A DNA stretch of 41,069 nt, from the NCBI GenBank assembly GCA_018398765.1, contig JAHBMJ010000128.1:1-41069 (forward strand). Reading direction: 5' to 3'. Shown here piece by piece: positions 22,880-36,100 of this stretch (position 1 is the stretch's first letter; the number at the start of each line of letters is the position of its first letter). The stretch comes from Chromera velia. Lineage: Eukaryota > Sar > Chromeraceae. The notes beneath the pieces are model-generated. The model was not told the origin of the DNA and ran no database searches. It worked only from the letters and a program-made list of their open reading frames with translations. The position numbers and the translations under genes were made by a program.

Positions 22880-24926
22880 AGAGACAGGCAGCCACATCGT
22901 TCTCATCGTTAAACAAACAGACAACCTTACAGACAGACACCCTGACAGAGAGACAGACTGTCATTCCCAGACACAGACAGCAAGAAGACCAATGCAACAG
23001 ACATCAAAAGAGACCGACGAGAGCAACGGGAGCAGAATTGATGGATAGATGGATGGATCGACGTCACCGCATCGAAACAGAGAAAAGAAAGAAAGAAAGA
23101 AAGTTTTAAGCCAGCCATTCTACGGCTGACTGACTGACAGACCGACCGACCCTCAGAATCACCACACCACAGAACCAAACGATGAGAGAGAACGTCTCCA
23201 GCCAGTTGAGGGCTGCAGACCTATACGGCCAGAGAAGCGTTTGAAGAAGGAGAAACAAGACGGCGTGGAAGTTCAAGATGGTGTACCGAGTGGACTCATT
23301 CTGTACAAGGAGAGCAAAGGGAATGCTCAAACGCCGTGCGTACACAACGAGTTCCCAGAAGATGAACCTATCGGAGTATCCAGATAGCAGCACACTGAAC
23401 CTTCGCTGAAAAGACCCCAGGTTCGCCCACACATTATGCAGCACCAATGCGTAGTAAGAGGGTTTCCTTCTCTCTGGTCTTGGCGGCAGCCGGCCGGCAC
23501 CCTTATGACCCTGTCCTGCTGCCCCCCCCCCCCCCCCCCCCNNNNNNNNNNNNNNNNNNNNNNNNNNNNCCCTCCGCCCCCCTCTGCCGTGCCCTCACGG
23601 AACTCCTCGCAGAGGCAATCGCCAGACAGACCCAGACAGGCACCCCAATGACCCCCGCAAGCAGGACACCCACAGACCAACCCTGCCAACGGGTGTAGGC
23701 GCGCACAGTCGGGCTGCACACAATGGAAGGGAATGTGTGGAGGCGGCGCTCCGAGAGGTCAGGGTGCAGAGGCTCGCACCTCAGGGAGGCGAGAGGGGCG
23801 CTGACGATGGACGGCGCCCACAAGAAAACCGTGGAAAGAATGACAGGGGTCATGTCCTGATGGAGAGACAGCAGCCGCACCCAGATGCTGGTCTCTCTAT
23901 CAAAAGTCCAACGGAAGACCCCTAACACTCGCCTGTTGTACGAAAGCCGCATGCAAAAGCGCTCACGAACCCACTCAAAGCTGTCAGAGAAAGAAGGAGA
24001 GACAGAGACGGTCCCCGCCGACCGCATCTCCAAAGGGGAAAGGTTCGCACCTCTGCTGGGCCCAGCAGCGGCACCAACTGCGCCCGCACCCCCCCCCAAA
24101 TTATCGGGAAGAGCACTGGGGGCATCCGCTTCAGGAGGAACTGTCACCATGCCCACTGTGTTTCTGCGAGTGGGTGGGAGAGCAATAGTGGAGCGTGTCT
24201 GTTCTCCGTCTCTCGATTCTCTCCCCTCCCCTTTCCCCTTTGCACCAGTGCAGTAGCTCGACAGAACCACCACCAGCCCGACAGAGCCGATCAAACCGAC
24301 AACCCCCAGCGGCACGAGGAGAGCGAGCATTTCCCGACCCGCCTCATTCTCCCCTGTCGACCAATCAAGGAGATCCATCAAGCACTTTATGCTGAACAGC
24401 TCTCCGATCGTGGGCAAACTGCGCAAGAAATCCAAAAACTCCTGCGCCGTCGTTGCCAAAAAAACCGCACCGCCCTCCATCGGATTTCCACCAGACGACC
24501 TCCCTTCTCCTCCCCCAACGCCCAAACCCCTCTCCGCGAGTTCTTCCCGAAAGACGATGAACGCGGGACGTGCGAGGTTCGCCAGGAAGCCCAGAGCTGT
24601 CAGAAACACCGTCAGGATCTTCGCAGCGATGGCAAAATCGGGCACGTCTTTTCTCGGGTTGTCCTTTGTGACCAAGCCTGTATAGCCGACCACCAGAGCC
24701 ACTGCCAAAAGGAAGAGCCCCACCCCCGCGACGATCGTCCGAGAGGCATCCGGGCACTCGCGGCACCGAATTTCTGTTCCCCTTCTCAACAGGTGTCGGC
24801 CCGTCTTGCACTCACTGCAAAGAGGCTGCATTCACACACACAAATTCTTTTTAACTGAATTGGACCCCAGAGAGAAAGAGGAGCTGGGCTGAAACGAAAG
24901 CATTGTCACCCTGAGACAGAGACCAA

Positions 24927-24963
<37 letters not shown>

Positions 24964-27900
24964 AGAGACTTCGAATCGACAAACAGCCAGTCATGCAAAG
25001 ACGACCACCCCAGTCTGAGAGTTAAGAAAGAGAACGCGAACGTCGGCAGAGTTATCTCGATCCCTTCACTGACTTACCCCTTCGTGTCCCTCTTCACAGA
25101 CAGTCCCAGCAGTCTCGTCTTGGAAGTGCCTCTGCACACTGCTGACAGCGTCGGCGAGGTCTTCGTGTCCGGGCTCGACAGAAGTGCAGGTGCCGTCGAA
25201 GGGGCACGGGACAACAACCGCGCGGGGCCAGCGCTGGACGAGGGAGAAGTTTCCGTGGGGGACGGGGCGGGGGTGCGCCATGAGTTGTTTCAGCGTCTGC
25301 TGGGAGCTGTCGAGTGACTGTGCCTCCAGGAGGCGCAAAGGAGAGAGGTGCTGCAGCTCGGTCCCGCACGAACCGTCACTACAAAGTTCCCAGCGGCGGT
25401 CTGCCTCCCTGCTTGTCAGAGCTTTCGGAAGGCGGCTCTGTTTGAGGACCTGAGACACTTGAGTGTCGGTCAGGAGCTGTCCACTGCATATGGAGTTGGG
25501 GGGGCAGGGTTCGCATGTGCCTGAGGTGAAGAGAGCAAGGGGTTTGTTCACTTTGTGCCAGTGAGAAATGATCTCTACAAGGGAGACGATCGGCTCTCCT
25601 TCAGAATTCTTCGTCTCGGGGGGAGAGAAGTAGAAACGTTCGACGCACCCGCACTGGGAAGGCAGCGTGGCCCCCCTCTGGCTGTGGCTGTTGAGGATGC
25701 ACTGCCTGCAGACGGAGGCGTCAGGGACAGAAGGGTCCCTGTAGAATCCCTCGTTGCAGAGACAGTCGAAGGAAGAGGTGCTCCCCCTCTTGCTCTGACT
25801 GTTGGAGTCGCAAGGACGGCATACGAAGCCCTCTTCTGGAGGGCTGCGGTAGAAGTTTTCCCTGCATCAAGGAAGGAAGGAAGGAAGGAAGGAAGGAAGG
25901 CATAAAAGGTGAGACAGCGGGGCAGGGTGGACAACTGGTGCGCAACGTGTTTTTCTTTTTTGCTCCCTTCGATGAATCTTTCTTTGGTTCTTTCTTTCTT
26001 TCTTTCTTTCCCTCTCTTTCTTTTTGCGGCGCGGTGCGGGTGTGTATGGGTGTATGAAGAAAAAGTCTCTTTGACGTTTTTGCCTGCAGCTGCAAGTGAG
26101 AGAAGGCGGAGAGGTAGATGTCTGGTGCGCATGTGACGGAAAGAGCTCCTTCGCTTTTCTTCTCTCCCTGGCGTATCGCTCTCTTGTTTTCCGTTTGCGT
26201 GGAAGAAACAGGAAAGATTCTCTGGGCAAGACCCAGTGATCTTCTCTGCATCAAACTGTTGTCCGTGTAAGCGACAGACAGACAAACAGACTGAGGGACT
26301 GACATGCAGAGGCAGGGTGAGTCCACAGTCATTCTGTCGGCGTTGGAGGGGCACCTGTCTGCCGTGACGACGATTGTGCAGTTACCGGTGTTGCCTGCCT
26401 TGTCGGTCCCTTCTACCAGAACGTTGAGGGTCTCCTCCGACGAGAAGTGTCGCTGCAGCTCTGACCCATTGGGGGTCCTGAAGGAGAGACGGACGTCGTC
26501 GGGGAGGTCCACGTTGTCACTGACAGTCGGATCGGCTAAGGAGAGGACCGGGGTCTCTCTGCTGATCTTCAGAGGGACTGGAGATGCGCAGGTCATCTGC
26601 GGGGGCTCTCGGTCTGCCCCCATGTAGAAAGGGAATCAGTTCCCACACAGGCAGAGGCAGGGGACAGTCGCTCTCAATTCAGTGAACCTTTTGTCTTTTT
26701 GATGGTTTCTTCTTCAGTCTGCTGATGCATTGAGCCAGCCGACCAGTCAGTCCGTGAGTACGACCATGAACGAGAAACCAGCATGGGTAGAGGCGCTTCT
26801 CAAAAAGGAGAAGGGGGGCATGGGGGAGGGTGGAGGAAAAGGGCAAGAGGGGTCAGAAAGGTGGAAAGGAAATTGCATGAGAAACGATCAAGTTTTCGTC
26901 CGGACGGTTGATGCTACTTCCCGTCTTCGTTTTCTTTTTTGTTTGCTTGCTTTCATTTATTCATTCATTCATCCATTCATTTATTGATTGTTTCTTTCTT
27001 TCTTTCTTGTCTGTCTGTCTGTCTGTCTTTTCTTCTTTTTTTCTTCCGCAGTCGATGGTTTTCCTTCTTCGACTTCGCAAAAGCAGCTACTGAGACTGAC
27101 CGACCGATAATTCCGACAGTGAATTCGCACGTGCCTTCATTCTCTCGTGAGAGAGAGTCTATCAGTCGCACTCGGATCTTCTCAGGCTTCCCAACGTCAA
27201 AGAGCCGCGGCTCAACGGGAGGGGAGAACTTGATGTGAATTCGGGAGGCGCTGTTGCCCTGAAGGTCTCCTTCTCCTTCACGGTCGAGAGAAGAGAACGG
27301 AAAGGGGAAGAAGCGGGCGAAGGAAGCCCTCGAGGATCTCCAGAAGGATGCACCGCGGTCGTTCTGGAAGTGAATTGCCGGAGAGGGACACTGAGTCGTC
27401 ACTGCACACATAAGAATGTTCACGCAGACACACATTTTCTCCCTCCCTTCCCCTCTATCTCAGCCGCTCTTTTACACAAAGAGACAGAGCCACACACACA
27501 CACACACACACACACACATGCACAGACGCGGGGTGTAAGACGGGTGGGGGAGGGATGCTGTGCTGCGTGGCCGCACAAGAACTCCTCAATAGATGAAACA
27601 TACTCCTTTCATACCTACCTACAGATAAACAGAAAAAAAAAAGAAAGCAAGAGAGAGAGAGAGGGGNGGGGGGGGGGGGGGGGGAGAGAGACAGAGACAG
27701 AGACAGACAGACAGAACCAGCCAGACAGACAGAACCGGCCATCCAGACACAGGGCGGCAAAGGGAGCCGACACGACATGAAGGAGGAAGTGGCCAGCTCA
27801 ATTGTCTAAACAAACAACCCCCCAGGAGGGTCGATACATTCTTTTGGTGTCTGGGGCTATTCAAGAACGTGTGAATGCGTGGATTTGTGGATCCATGTAT

Positions 27901-29732
27901 CTATGTCATTCGAAATATGCGTCTGCCCGATTCCAGACCCCTAAGTATGAAAATTTCTATTTCAATAGAGAAAAGATCCTGCTGATTGACCCTTCACACG
28001 CAAACACGTGTACACATCCTGGCCCCGACTCACTCAAGAGGGGCACAAGCGAGAAATCCCGACCAGTCAGACCGCCCCCTTCACCCAAACCGAGCTGTCC
28101 TTCCTCGTTCCTCCCTGCACCCACCACTCCGCCCCCAGTGATCAGGAGCGAAGAGAGAGACCCAGACCCCCCCTTCCACAGCCTCTCCACCCTGACTCCT
28201 TCAACCTCCCGAGGCTCTCTTTGAGTGGTCGTTTGGCCGTAAATGCCGTCATTGTTCGAACGCCCAAGGTAGAACACCCTACCGTCTCCCACTCGAACGA
28301 CTAAATGACTCACACCCGCTGCGATCTCTACGGCTCCTCCCGGGAGCTTCTCCAACGGCTGGGGAGTTGAAGAGAAGGATCCTAATGTGCCTCCGATATT
28401 AGACCCAAACCGAAAAACCTTTCCAGAGGAAGTGAGGACCAAAGAGTGAGTTTGACCCGCCGCCACTGCAACAACTCTCTCCCCTCCCGTCCCAACAAAA
28501 ACCTCGACAGGCTTAGTCTCTCTCTCGCCCCTCCTCCCATCCCCCAGTTGACCCAGAAAGTTCCACCCCCAAGAGAAGAGCCGCCCAGAACGGCAGGCGA
28601 TGAGTGTGTGACTGCCTCCCAGGGCCACCTGCGTGACGGCTTCTCCCTCCAGCACCGCCGCACTCACAAGAGAGGCATTGCGCCGGGTCTCTCTGTCTCC
28701 AAGGCCGAGCTGCCCGTGCTCTCCCCGCCCCCACATGAATAGGTTTCCCTCTTCTGTCCAGGCGGCACTGCAAGCAACCAGGCAGAAAGGGAAACAGAAA
28801 GAAATGTGACCGGATTGTTTAAAAAAAAAAAAACAAGCAGAGCAGCGAGGAGGCAAAGAATGCAGACAGACAGACAGACAGACAGACAGACAGGCAGACC
28901 TGTGACTCCCCCCACACGCCACGCCAACGACCCTCTCGCCCTCCAGTCCTTCCACAGGCAGCGGCCTCCAGTCACTCCAATCTCCCCACACCCATCCACT
29001 CCCACGCCCGAGTTGTCCGAAACTGTTGTCACCGAATGAGACCACCGTCCCGTTCCCCAACAGAACCAGAGAGAAGGAGAATGCGTGCCCTCCCCCTCCG
29101 CAAACGTCGACGACGTCGGAGAGAGAGGGCACTCTCGTCGGCAGTCTGAAGTTCCCTATGTCCTCCAGCCCCAGCTGGCCGTCCCTGTTGGAACCGAAGA
29201 CAAAAAGGTCTCCCCGGTTGTCAACCATCAAAGAATGTTTGCCACCTTGCGCGACGAGTGAGGGGGAACCGACTGCAAGCACGACGGGAAACACCGTGTC
29301 CTCTCTCTCTCTCTGCGTGAGTGTCCCATTTCTTAGACACATGCGACATTCAAATGAACAAACACAGAAATGCGCCTACACCCATGCGTGCACGGAGGTG
29401 AGAGAAAGCGAGAGACAACATTGTCGTGCAGCCCTGACGGTCGCAATTCAGAGGCAGCGTGCAGTCAAAAAAGTGCAAAAGGCAAACAAGGAAACAGGCA
29501 GTGGAAGCTTGCACAATTTTGCACATGGGTACGGAAATGATGGGAAACATGCAAATGGGAGCAGGCAACCAAGAAAAACAGGGAGAGAAGGGGAGAGGAG
29601 AGAAGATAAAGGGCGAGAAGCGACGGAGCGTGGAATAGAGAGGAGAAACACAGAGAGCGGAGAGGGAAGGAGAGAAAGGGAGAGAGCCAGAGAGAACAAA
29701 AGAGGGAGAGGGAGAGGGAGAGGGGGAGAGAG

Positions 29733-29767
<35 letters not shown>

Positions 29768-30029
29768 GAAAGAAAGAGATGCGAAGACGCGAGAATTAAA
29801 GAGAACAGACGGGAGAACTGTCAAAATGCTAGAAAACAAAAGCTGAAGAGAGAGAGGCACGCAACCGACCAACCACAGAGAGTCCCGTCGCCACTGCTGG
29901 AGGTGCCCTGAGGGCACTCGCAGACAAACGACCCGACGGTGTCTCTGCAAATCGCACGAGCGTCACAGTGCCCTTCCGCCATCACCGCACACTCGTCGAG
30001 GTCGAGCGCTGGGAGACAGACAGACAGAC

Positions 30030-30060
<31 letters not shown>

Positions 30061-30078
30061 GAGAAAGACGCACTCACA

Positions 30079-30120
<42 letters not shown>

Positions 30121-33100
30121 GAGAGAGAGAGAGAGAGAGAGACCATTCAGGGCAATGCGCATGCACGGCAAGCCTACTCAACACATCAATAGGGCAATCA
30201 TTATGCTCTCCTCTGTCAAATGAGAAGAAATTTACTTGTGCCGACTCACTTCCACATGCGTATACCATGACAGAGATATAGAATCTTTGCGGGTATGCAT
30301 GTCATCACACATGCAGGTCTTGAGGAAGCATATACGTACATGACTGTCCGTATGTATTGAAGAACGAAGGAAATCGTGTCTTCTTTGCCATGATCTACAG
30401 CCCGCCTGCTTCCTTCCATTCATCGTCTATCGATGCAAGGCCTCCCTGTCCCATTTGCTCCCCTACTCCCATCACTGTCTAAAGAGAACACATGGGCACG
30501 TGCAATTCCCGACTCATCTAAAAGGGACACAAACGAAAGCTTATCTCGATGACTTAGACCCTCCCCCCCACCCAAACCGAGCTGTCCTTCTTCGTTCCTC
30601 CCTGCACCAACCACTCCGCCCCCAGTGATCAGGAGCGAAGAGAGAGACCTATACCCCCCCTTCCACAGCCTCTCCACCCTGACTCCTTCAACCTCCCGAG
30701 GCTCTCTTTGAGTGGTCGTGTGGCCAAGTCCCAGTTCCCCGTTCTCGTTTTTCCCAAAGGAGAACACCCTTCCGTCCTTCACACGAACGAAAGAGTGACT
30801 CCCACCCGCAGCGATCTCTACGACTCCCTCCGGCAGCTTCTCCACCCACTGGGGAGTCGAAAAAATATCCTCAGAGCTCCCCAACCCCAGTTGGCCATAC
30901 TCATTATCCCCAAACCCCAAAACCTTTCCGGAGGAGGTCAGGATCAGAGAGTGATCCGCACCCGCCGCCACTGCAACAACTCTCTCCCCTCCCGTCCCAA
31001 CGAAAACCTCGACAGGACTAGCCTCTCTCTCAAGATCCCCACTTCTCCCATTCCCCACCTGCCCAGCATCATTCTTCCCCCAAGAGAAGAGCCGTCCAGA
31101 GCGGCAGGCGATGAGGGTGTGCATTCTTCCCAGGGCCACCTGCGTGACGGCTTCTCCCTCCAGCACCGCCGCACTCACAAGAGAGGCATTGTGCCGGGTC
31201 TCTCTGTCTCCGAGGCCGAGCTGCCCGTCCTCTCCCCGCCCCCACATGAATAGGTTTCCCTCTTCTGTCCAGGCGGCACTGCAAGCAACCAGGCAGAACG
31301 GAGAAAGCACAGTTGATCAGCAGAGAAAAAAAAAATCAAACAGACCAAACCACACCAGCGAAAGGACCCTCCCTGCAACATCTCGTCTGCCATTCAGGGA
31401 AGGGAGAAAAAATTGACCGGATTTTTTTCCAAAAAAAGAATCAGAGCAGCGAGGAGGCAATAATGCAGACAGACAGACAGACAGACAGACAGACGGGCAG
31501 GCAGGAAGGCAGGCAGACAGACAGGCAGACCTGTGACTCCCCCCACACGCCACGCCAACGACACTCTCGCCCTCCAGTCCCTCAACAGGCAGCGGCCTCC
31601 AGTCACTCCAATCTCCCCACACCCATCCACTCCCACGCCCGAGTTGTCCGTAGTAACGATTGCTACCGGAAGAAAGCACCGTTCCGTTCCCCAACAGGAG
31701 CAGAGAAAAGTCCGAGCCCCCGCAAACGTCGACGACGTCGGAGAGAGAGGGCACTCTCGTCGGCAGTCTGAAGTTCCCTATGTCCTCCAGCCCCAGCTGG
31801 CCGTCCCTGTTGGAACCGAAGACAAAAAGGTCTCCCCGGTTGTCACCCATCAAAGAATGTTCGCCACCTTGCGCGACGAGAGAGGGGGAACCGACTGCAA
31901 GCACGACGGGAAACACCGTGTCCTCTCTCTCTCTTTCTCTTTGTCTGCGTGAGTGTGTGTGTGTGCGTGTGTTATGTCGTAGACACGCGCCACATTCAAA
32001 TGAACAAACACAGAAATGCGCCTACACTCATGCATGCACGGAGGTGAGAGAAAAAGAGAGACAACGTTGCGCTCCAATTCAGAAGTGGTGTGCAGTCACA
32101 AAAGGGCCAAAGCCAAAGTTCAAAGATTCTCCATCAGAATACAAGTCGATACGAATGATTTGAATCCCGGTTAAAATTCATGCAAGAAAAAGAGAACACA
32201 AACGTAAACAGATAAGGAAAGGGGGAGGGAAAAGAAGACGGCAATCATGAATGACTGAAAAAAAAAGAAAAACGGATGAGCGGGGCGAAATAGAGAGGGG
32301 TAGAGAGGGAGAGAGATGAGAGACCTTCTGGTCGCTCCACCGTGACAGTCAGGTTGAAGCTGCTGCCGTCACCTCTCTGGCCGACGACGACGAAAACTTC
32401 CGAGCTTCCCCTCTCCACAAACGACACCCGCGATCTTCCGTTCCCGCAACTGTTCTTGAAGTCCCAAACGCCGCCATCCCATCCCTCACATTGACAGACA
32501 GAGGAATCAGAGGGACACCCTGCCCCTGACAGAACTCCAATTATCGTGTTTACCTGCAGGTCAAGTCACATGAGAGAAAAGAGAAAGGACACGTCGGGGA
32601 TGAATTCATCATACTTGATGCACTGAATGATACTAAAGAAAGCAGAAACAAAAAAACCAAGCGCGGTCTGCCTGCCTGAAATACACCGAAGGAAAAAACA
32701 AACTCAGCCACCATACAGATTCGATGACTCCAAGTCCATATTGTGGCTGCTCTGAAGAAATCTACGGTGTATCTGAGTAATGAAAGGAAGCGCCCGAAAT
32801 CTGAACTGAACCATCTCACGAGACACGGCAGCATTTTTTAGAAAAGGGCCAACAGAAGCGAATGCACAACACCACACCCACACACCGCAAGAGAAACAAG
32901 GACAGAGAAAGAGAAGACGCTGACCGATGTGCCAGTGCAGGTATCCACAGAGACAGCAAGGAGACGCCCATTCGATTCGGGAAGCCGGAGCCTGTACCAG
33001 ACCCCAGGCCTCGAAGCGCTACCCCCGCACTCCCCAAACTCTCCATCCCCCGTCGCCCTCTCCCAGTTTCCCTCCACAGAGGTTGTCTCCATCCCTTCTG

Positions 33101-36100
33101 TGAGGGCAGGAGAGAAGCGATTGGAGAGGTGAAAGGCGGTCTCGAGGGTGTCGTGAGAGTGGGGGGCTGCAGCAGGTTGGGAGGAAGGTGGGACGGAGCA
33201 GCTGACACAACCAAGTTCAGGAGCTTGATCGAAGTACAGAAGCTGATTTTATACCAGAAGCGCTCAACTTTCACGAAGGGCTTGCCTCAGACAAAGTGAT
33301 CATCGTCATTCTAACGTATCCTCAAAGGAATGCTTTTGACACCGGAGCAAAGGCAGAGAGAAGAAGCAAAAAAAGGCAGACCTGAGAGCGCCACGGTCAG
33401 GTTGAAGTTGCCTCTGTCTTCCCACTCATACGGACGGACGAGGACATACAGCTCGGACCCCCCTCTCTCCAAAGACGCGAACGGCAGCTCCCGATAGTTA
33501 GCCGACCCCTTACACTCACAGGCGGAGGAATCAGAGGGACACCCGGTCCCCGACAGAACCCCAATGACCGCCTTTGCCTGCAGGACTCTCACGAACACGC
33601 ACCATTCAGACAGACGCGCATCATGAACTTGCAGACAAAAGTGACTCCCTCTCTCTTCATGCTGAAGCACTCCGTCATCCATATAATCTTCTGACCGACT
33701 GCCCCATGGAAAAGGCAAACAAACAGAGACCCCAAGGCGCCGGTCAATAAAGCGAGGCAAAAAACAACACAGGAGTCACTGATGTTGTCTACATACATTC
33801 ATATTGACACATGCAAGTACAAGGAAAGCCGGACAAAACCTGAATTCACCGACCAATGTGTACAGGGAGACGGCCACAGGGCCACTTGAGGGGGGAACAG
33901 AGAGAGAGAACCAGACGCCAGGAAAGGAGTCAGAGCTGCCTCCACAGTCCGCAAAGTCAGGGTCTCCCGTCGCCCCCAACCACACTCCTTCCACAGAGGT
34001 TGTTTCAGCCCGTCCTTTGAGAGCAGGCGAGAAGCGGTCGGAGAGGTCAAAGGCGGTCCGGAGGGTGTCGTGGGGGTGAGCTGCATGGTGAAGGGGGAGA
34101 GGGAATGATGGGAAGCTCCGTCACTAGAAACATAGAAAGCGCGTTGCTCCTTTGGGCATACAAACACTGACTGAGAAGGACAGGGAACGGAAGGGGCGGG
34201 GGGGGACGGAACAGGCCGGTGTGCATACACGCATCCATCCCACATGGTTATGCTAGAACAGGAAGTGACACAACCAGATGTCAATTACTGGAAGTCTCTT
34301 CATGACATGACAGGGCTCTCTGTTCGGCCCTTCCGCTCTTCATTTCATTGTCGCTTCCTTGAGACAAGTCTCTCTTACTTTCTGCCCGCCCTCCGTGATT
34401 TTTGTTTGACGCGTTTTCTTCACACGAGAATATGTTTGTTGGCAGGTCCGTCTGAAATGTTCTCTGTCAATCAATTAGTCTATCTCTCTGTCGGTTCACA
34501 CCTTCATACATTCTGTGTGTAGGAGCATCTTACAGAAATAGCCAGTTTATCCGCTCCCTACATCGAGCTCTTTCCTCCGCCTTTCTCCGAACCAACTCCA
34601 TGCACACAGAGAGAAGGGGGGCAGAGAAAAGCCATCACACACACAAGTCCCTCCCCACCTGCACACGTCAAATAGCGACTTCCCGCAGCAACCACCAGCT
34701 GCCCCCCCAGGCACTGCATCTCCGTGAAGCATTCACCGCCGCCTCTCCACCGCCCCCCCTCCCCGAGTCTGTAACTACACACAAGCCCCTGAGGGCACTG
34801 CAGGTCCAGCCTCTGTGCCACAAAGCCGACAGACAGAGGACCGTCAGAGCTCCGCGACAACAGCGGGTGGAGGCCGGAGACGTTCAGAGAGGAGAACTCA
34901 ACGGGAACGTCGCACGTCTCTGCACGCACACAGAGAAAGGAGGGCACGGACAGGTTCTCAGGCACAGTTGCGTTGCACGTCTCTGCATGTGGATAGATAG
35001 ATGGGAACGGGGGATTTGATGGAGGCGTGGAGAATGAGACACAAGGAGACGCAGGGCAGATCAGAAAGGGAGAGCGAGCAGAGCAGACAGAAAAAGGGAG
35101 GGGGTGGGGCAAATCATTGTCAGAGGAGGAAAGGAGGAGTGTAGAGGAGAAAAGCAAAGAGAAAGAGGACAGAACGGTGACAGACCTGAGAGCATCACAG
35201 TCAGGTTGAAGCTGCGATCGTCATGGCTGCTTCTGTAAGGACGGACGACGGTAAAAATCTCCGACCCCCCCCCCCTTCACAAACGACACCCGCGACTGCG
35301 GACCAAAATAATTATCGTTCCACCCCTCACACACACAGGCAGAGAAGTCAGAAGGACACGCCGCCCCCGAGAGCACACCCACCACCGTGTCTGCCTGCAG
35401 GACGCAGAGGGGACACAGAGCGATCAACTGCATCCCCGAAAAATGGGAAAAGGAGGTCCCACTGTCCTTTGTGTCTGGGTCTTCACATTCACAACGTATC
35501 GCAAAGCATGCATGCCATCGGTGAAATACAAGCGCAAAAAAGCACGGAAGGCACCATACATCGTTGCCACGCCCTGACCCATGCCACTGATGCGTGCGCC
35601 AAAACAACCAACCCCCAAGACTGGCCGTTGTGCCAGTGAAGGTGTCCACAGAGACCCCCAGAGGTCGGCTCGACTGGGGGAGACGGAAGCGGAACCAGAC
35701 ACCAGGACGAGAAGAGTCACCGCCGCACTCCGAGAAGTCAGGATCCCGTCGCCCTCTCCCAGTTTCCCTCCACAGAGGTTGTCTCTATCCCTTCTGAGAG
35801 GGCAGGAGAGAAGCGGTCGGAGAGGTCGAAGGCGGCCTGGAGGGTGTCGTGAGGGTGAGGGGCTGCAGGGCATGGGAACGCGAAAGGGAGCGACGGAGGC
35901 ATTCCTGACTGGAGAGACACAGAGCGTTGTCCTTCTGACGCACAAAAGCCGGGAGGGACGAGGCAAGAAAGAGAGCAGGCAGACGAGGAAGAGGAAACAG
36001 CTCTCCTCTCCTACCCTCCCCTCTGTCTCCTTGGCACAACATTTCCGTGACACATTGATGATCCTTTACTTGTGTCCTCCATCTCTGTGGTTTCTCTTTC

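Larger units (their letters stand above)
27980..29420 (-). repeat. Tandem duplication copy B (RCC1 cassette with flanks)
   Basis: Similarity to 30480-32090 extends beyond the coding part into the intron and the upstream intron flank (shared ATTCAAATGAACAAACACAG and GCACGGAGGTGAGAG near 29345-29405). The duplication was therefore of genomic DNA, not of exons alone. Boundaries are approximate. Confidence 0.75.
30480..32090 (-). repeat. Tandem duplication copy A (RCC1 cassette with flanks)
   Basis: Counterpart of 27980-29420. Shared non-coding flank lies near 31990-32060. The copies are separated by the EGF exon and about 1 kb of intron. Confidence 0.75.
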
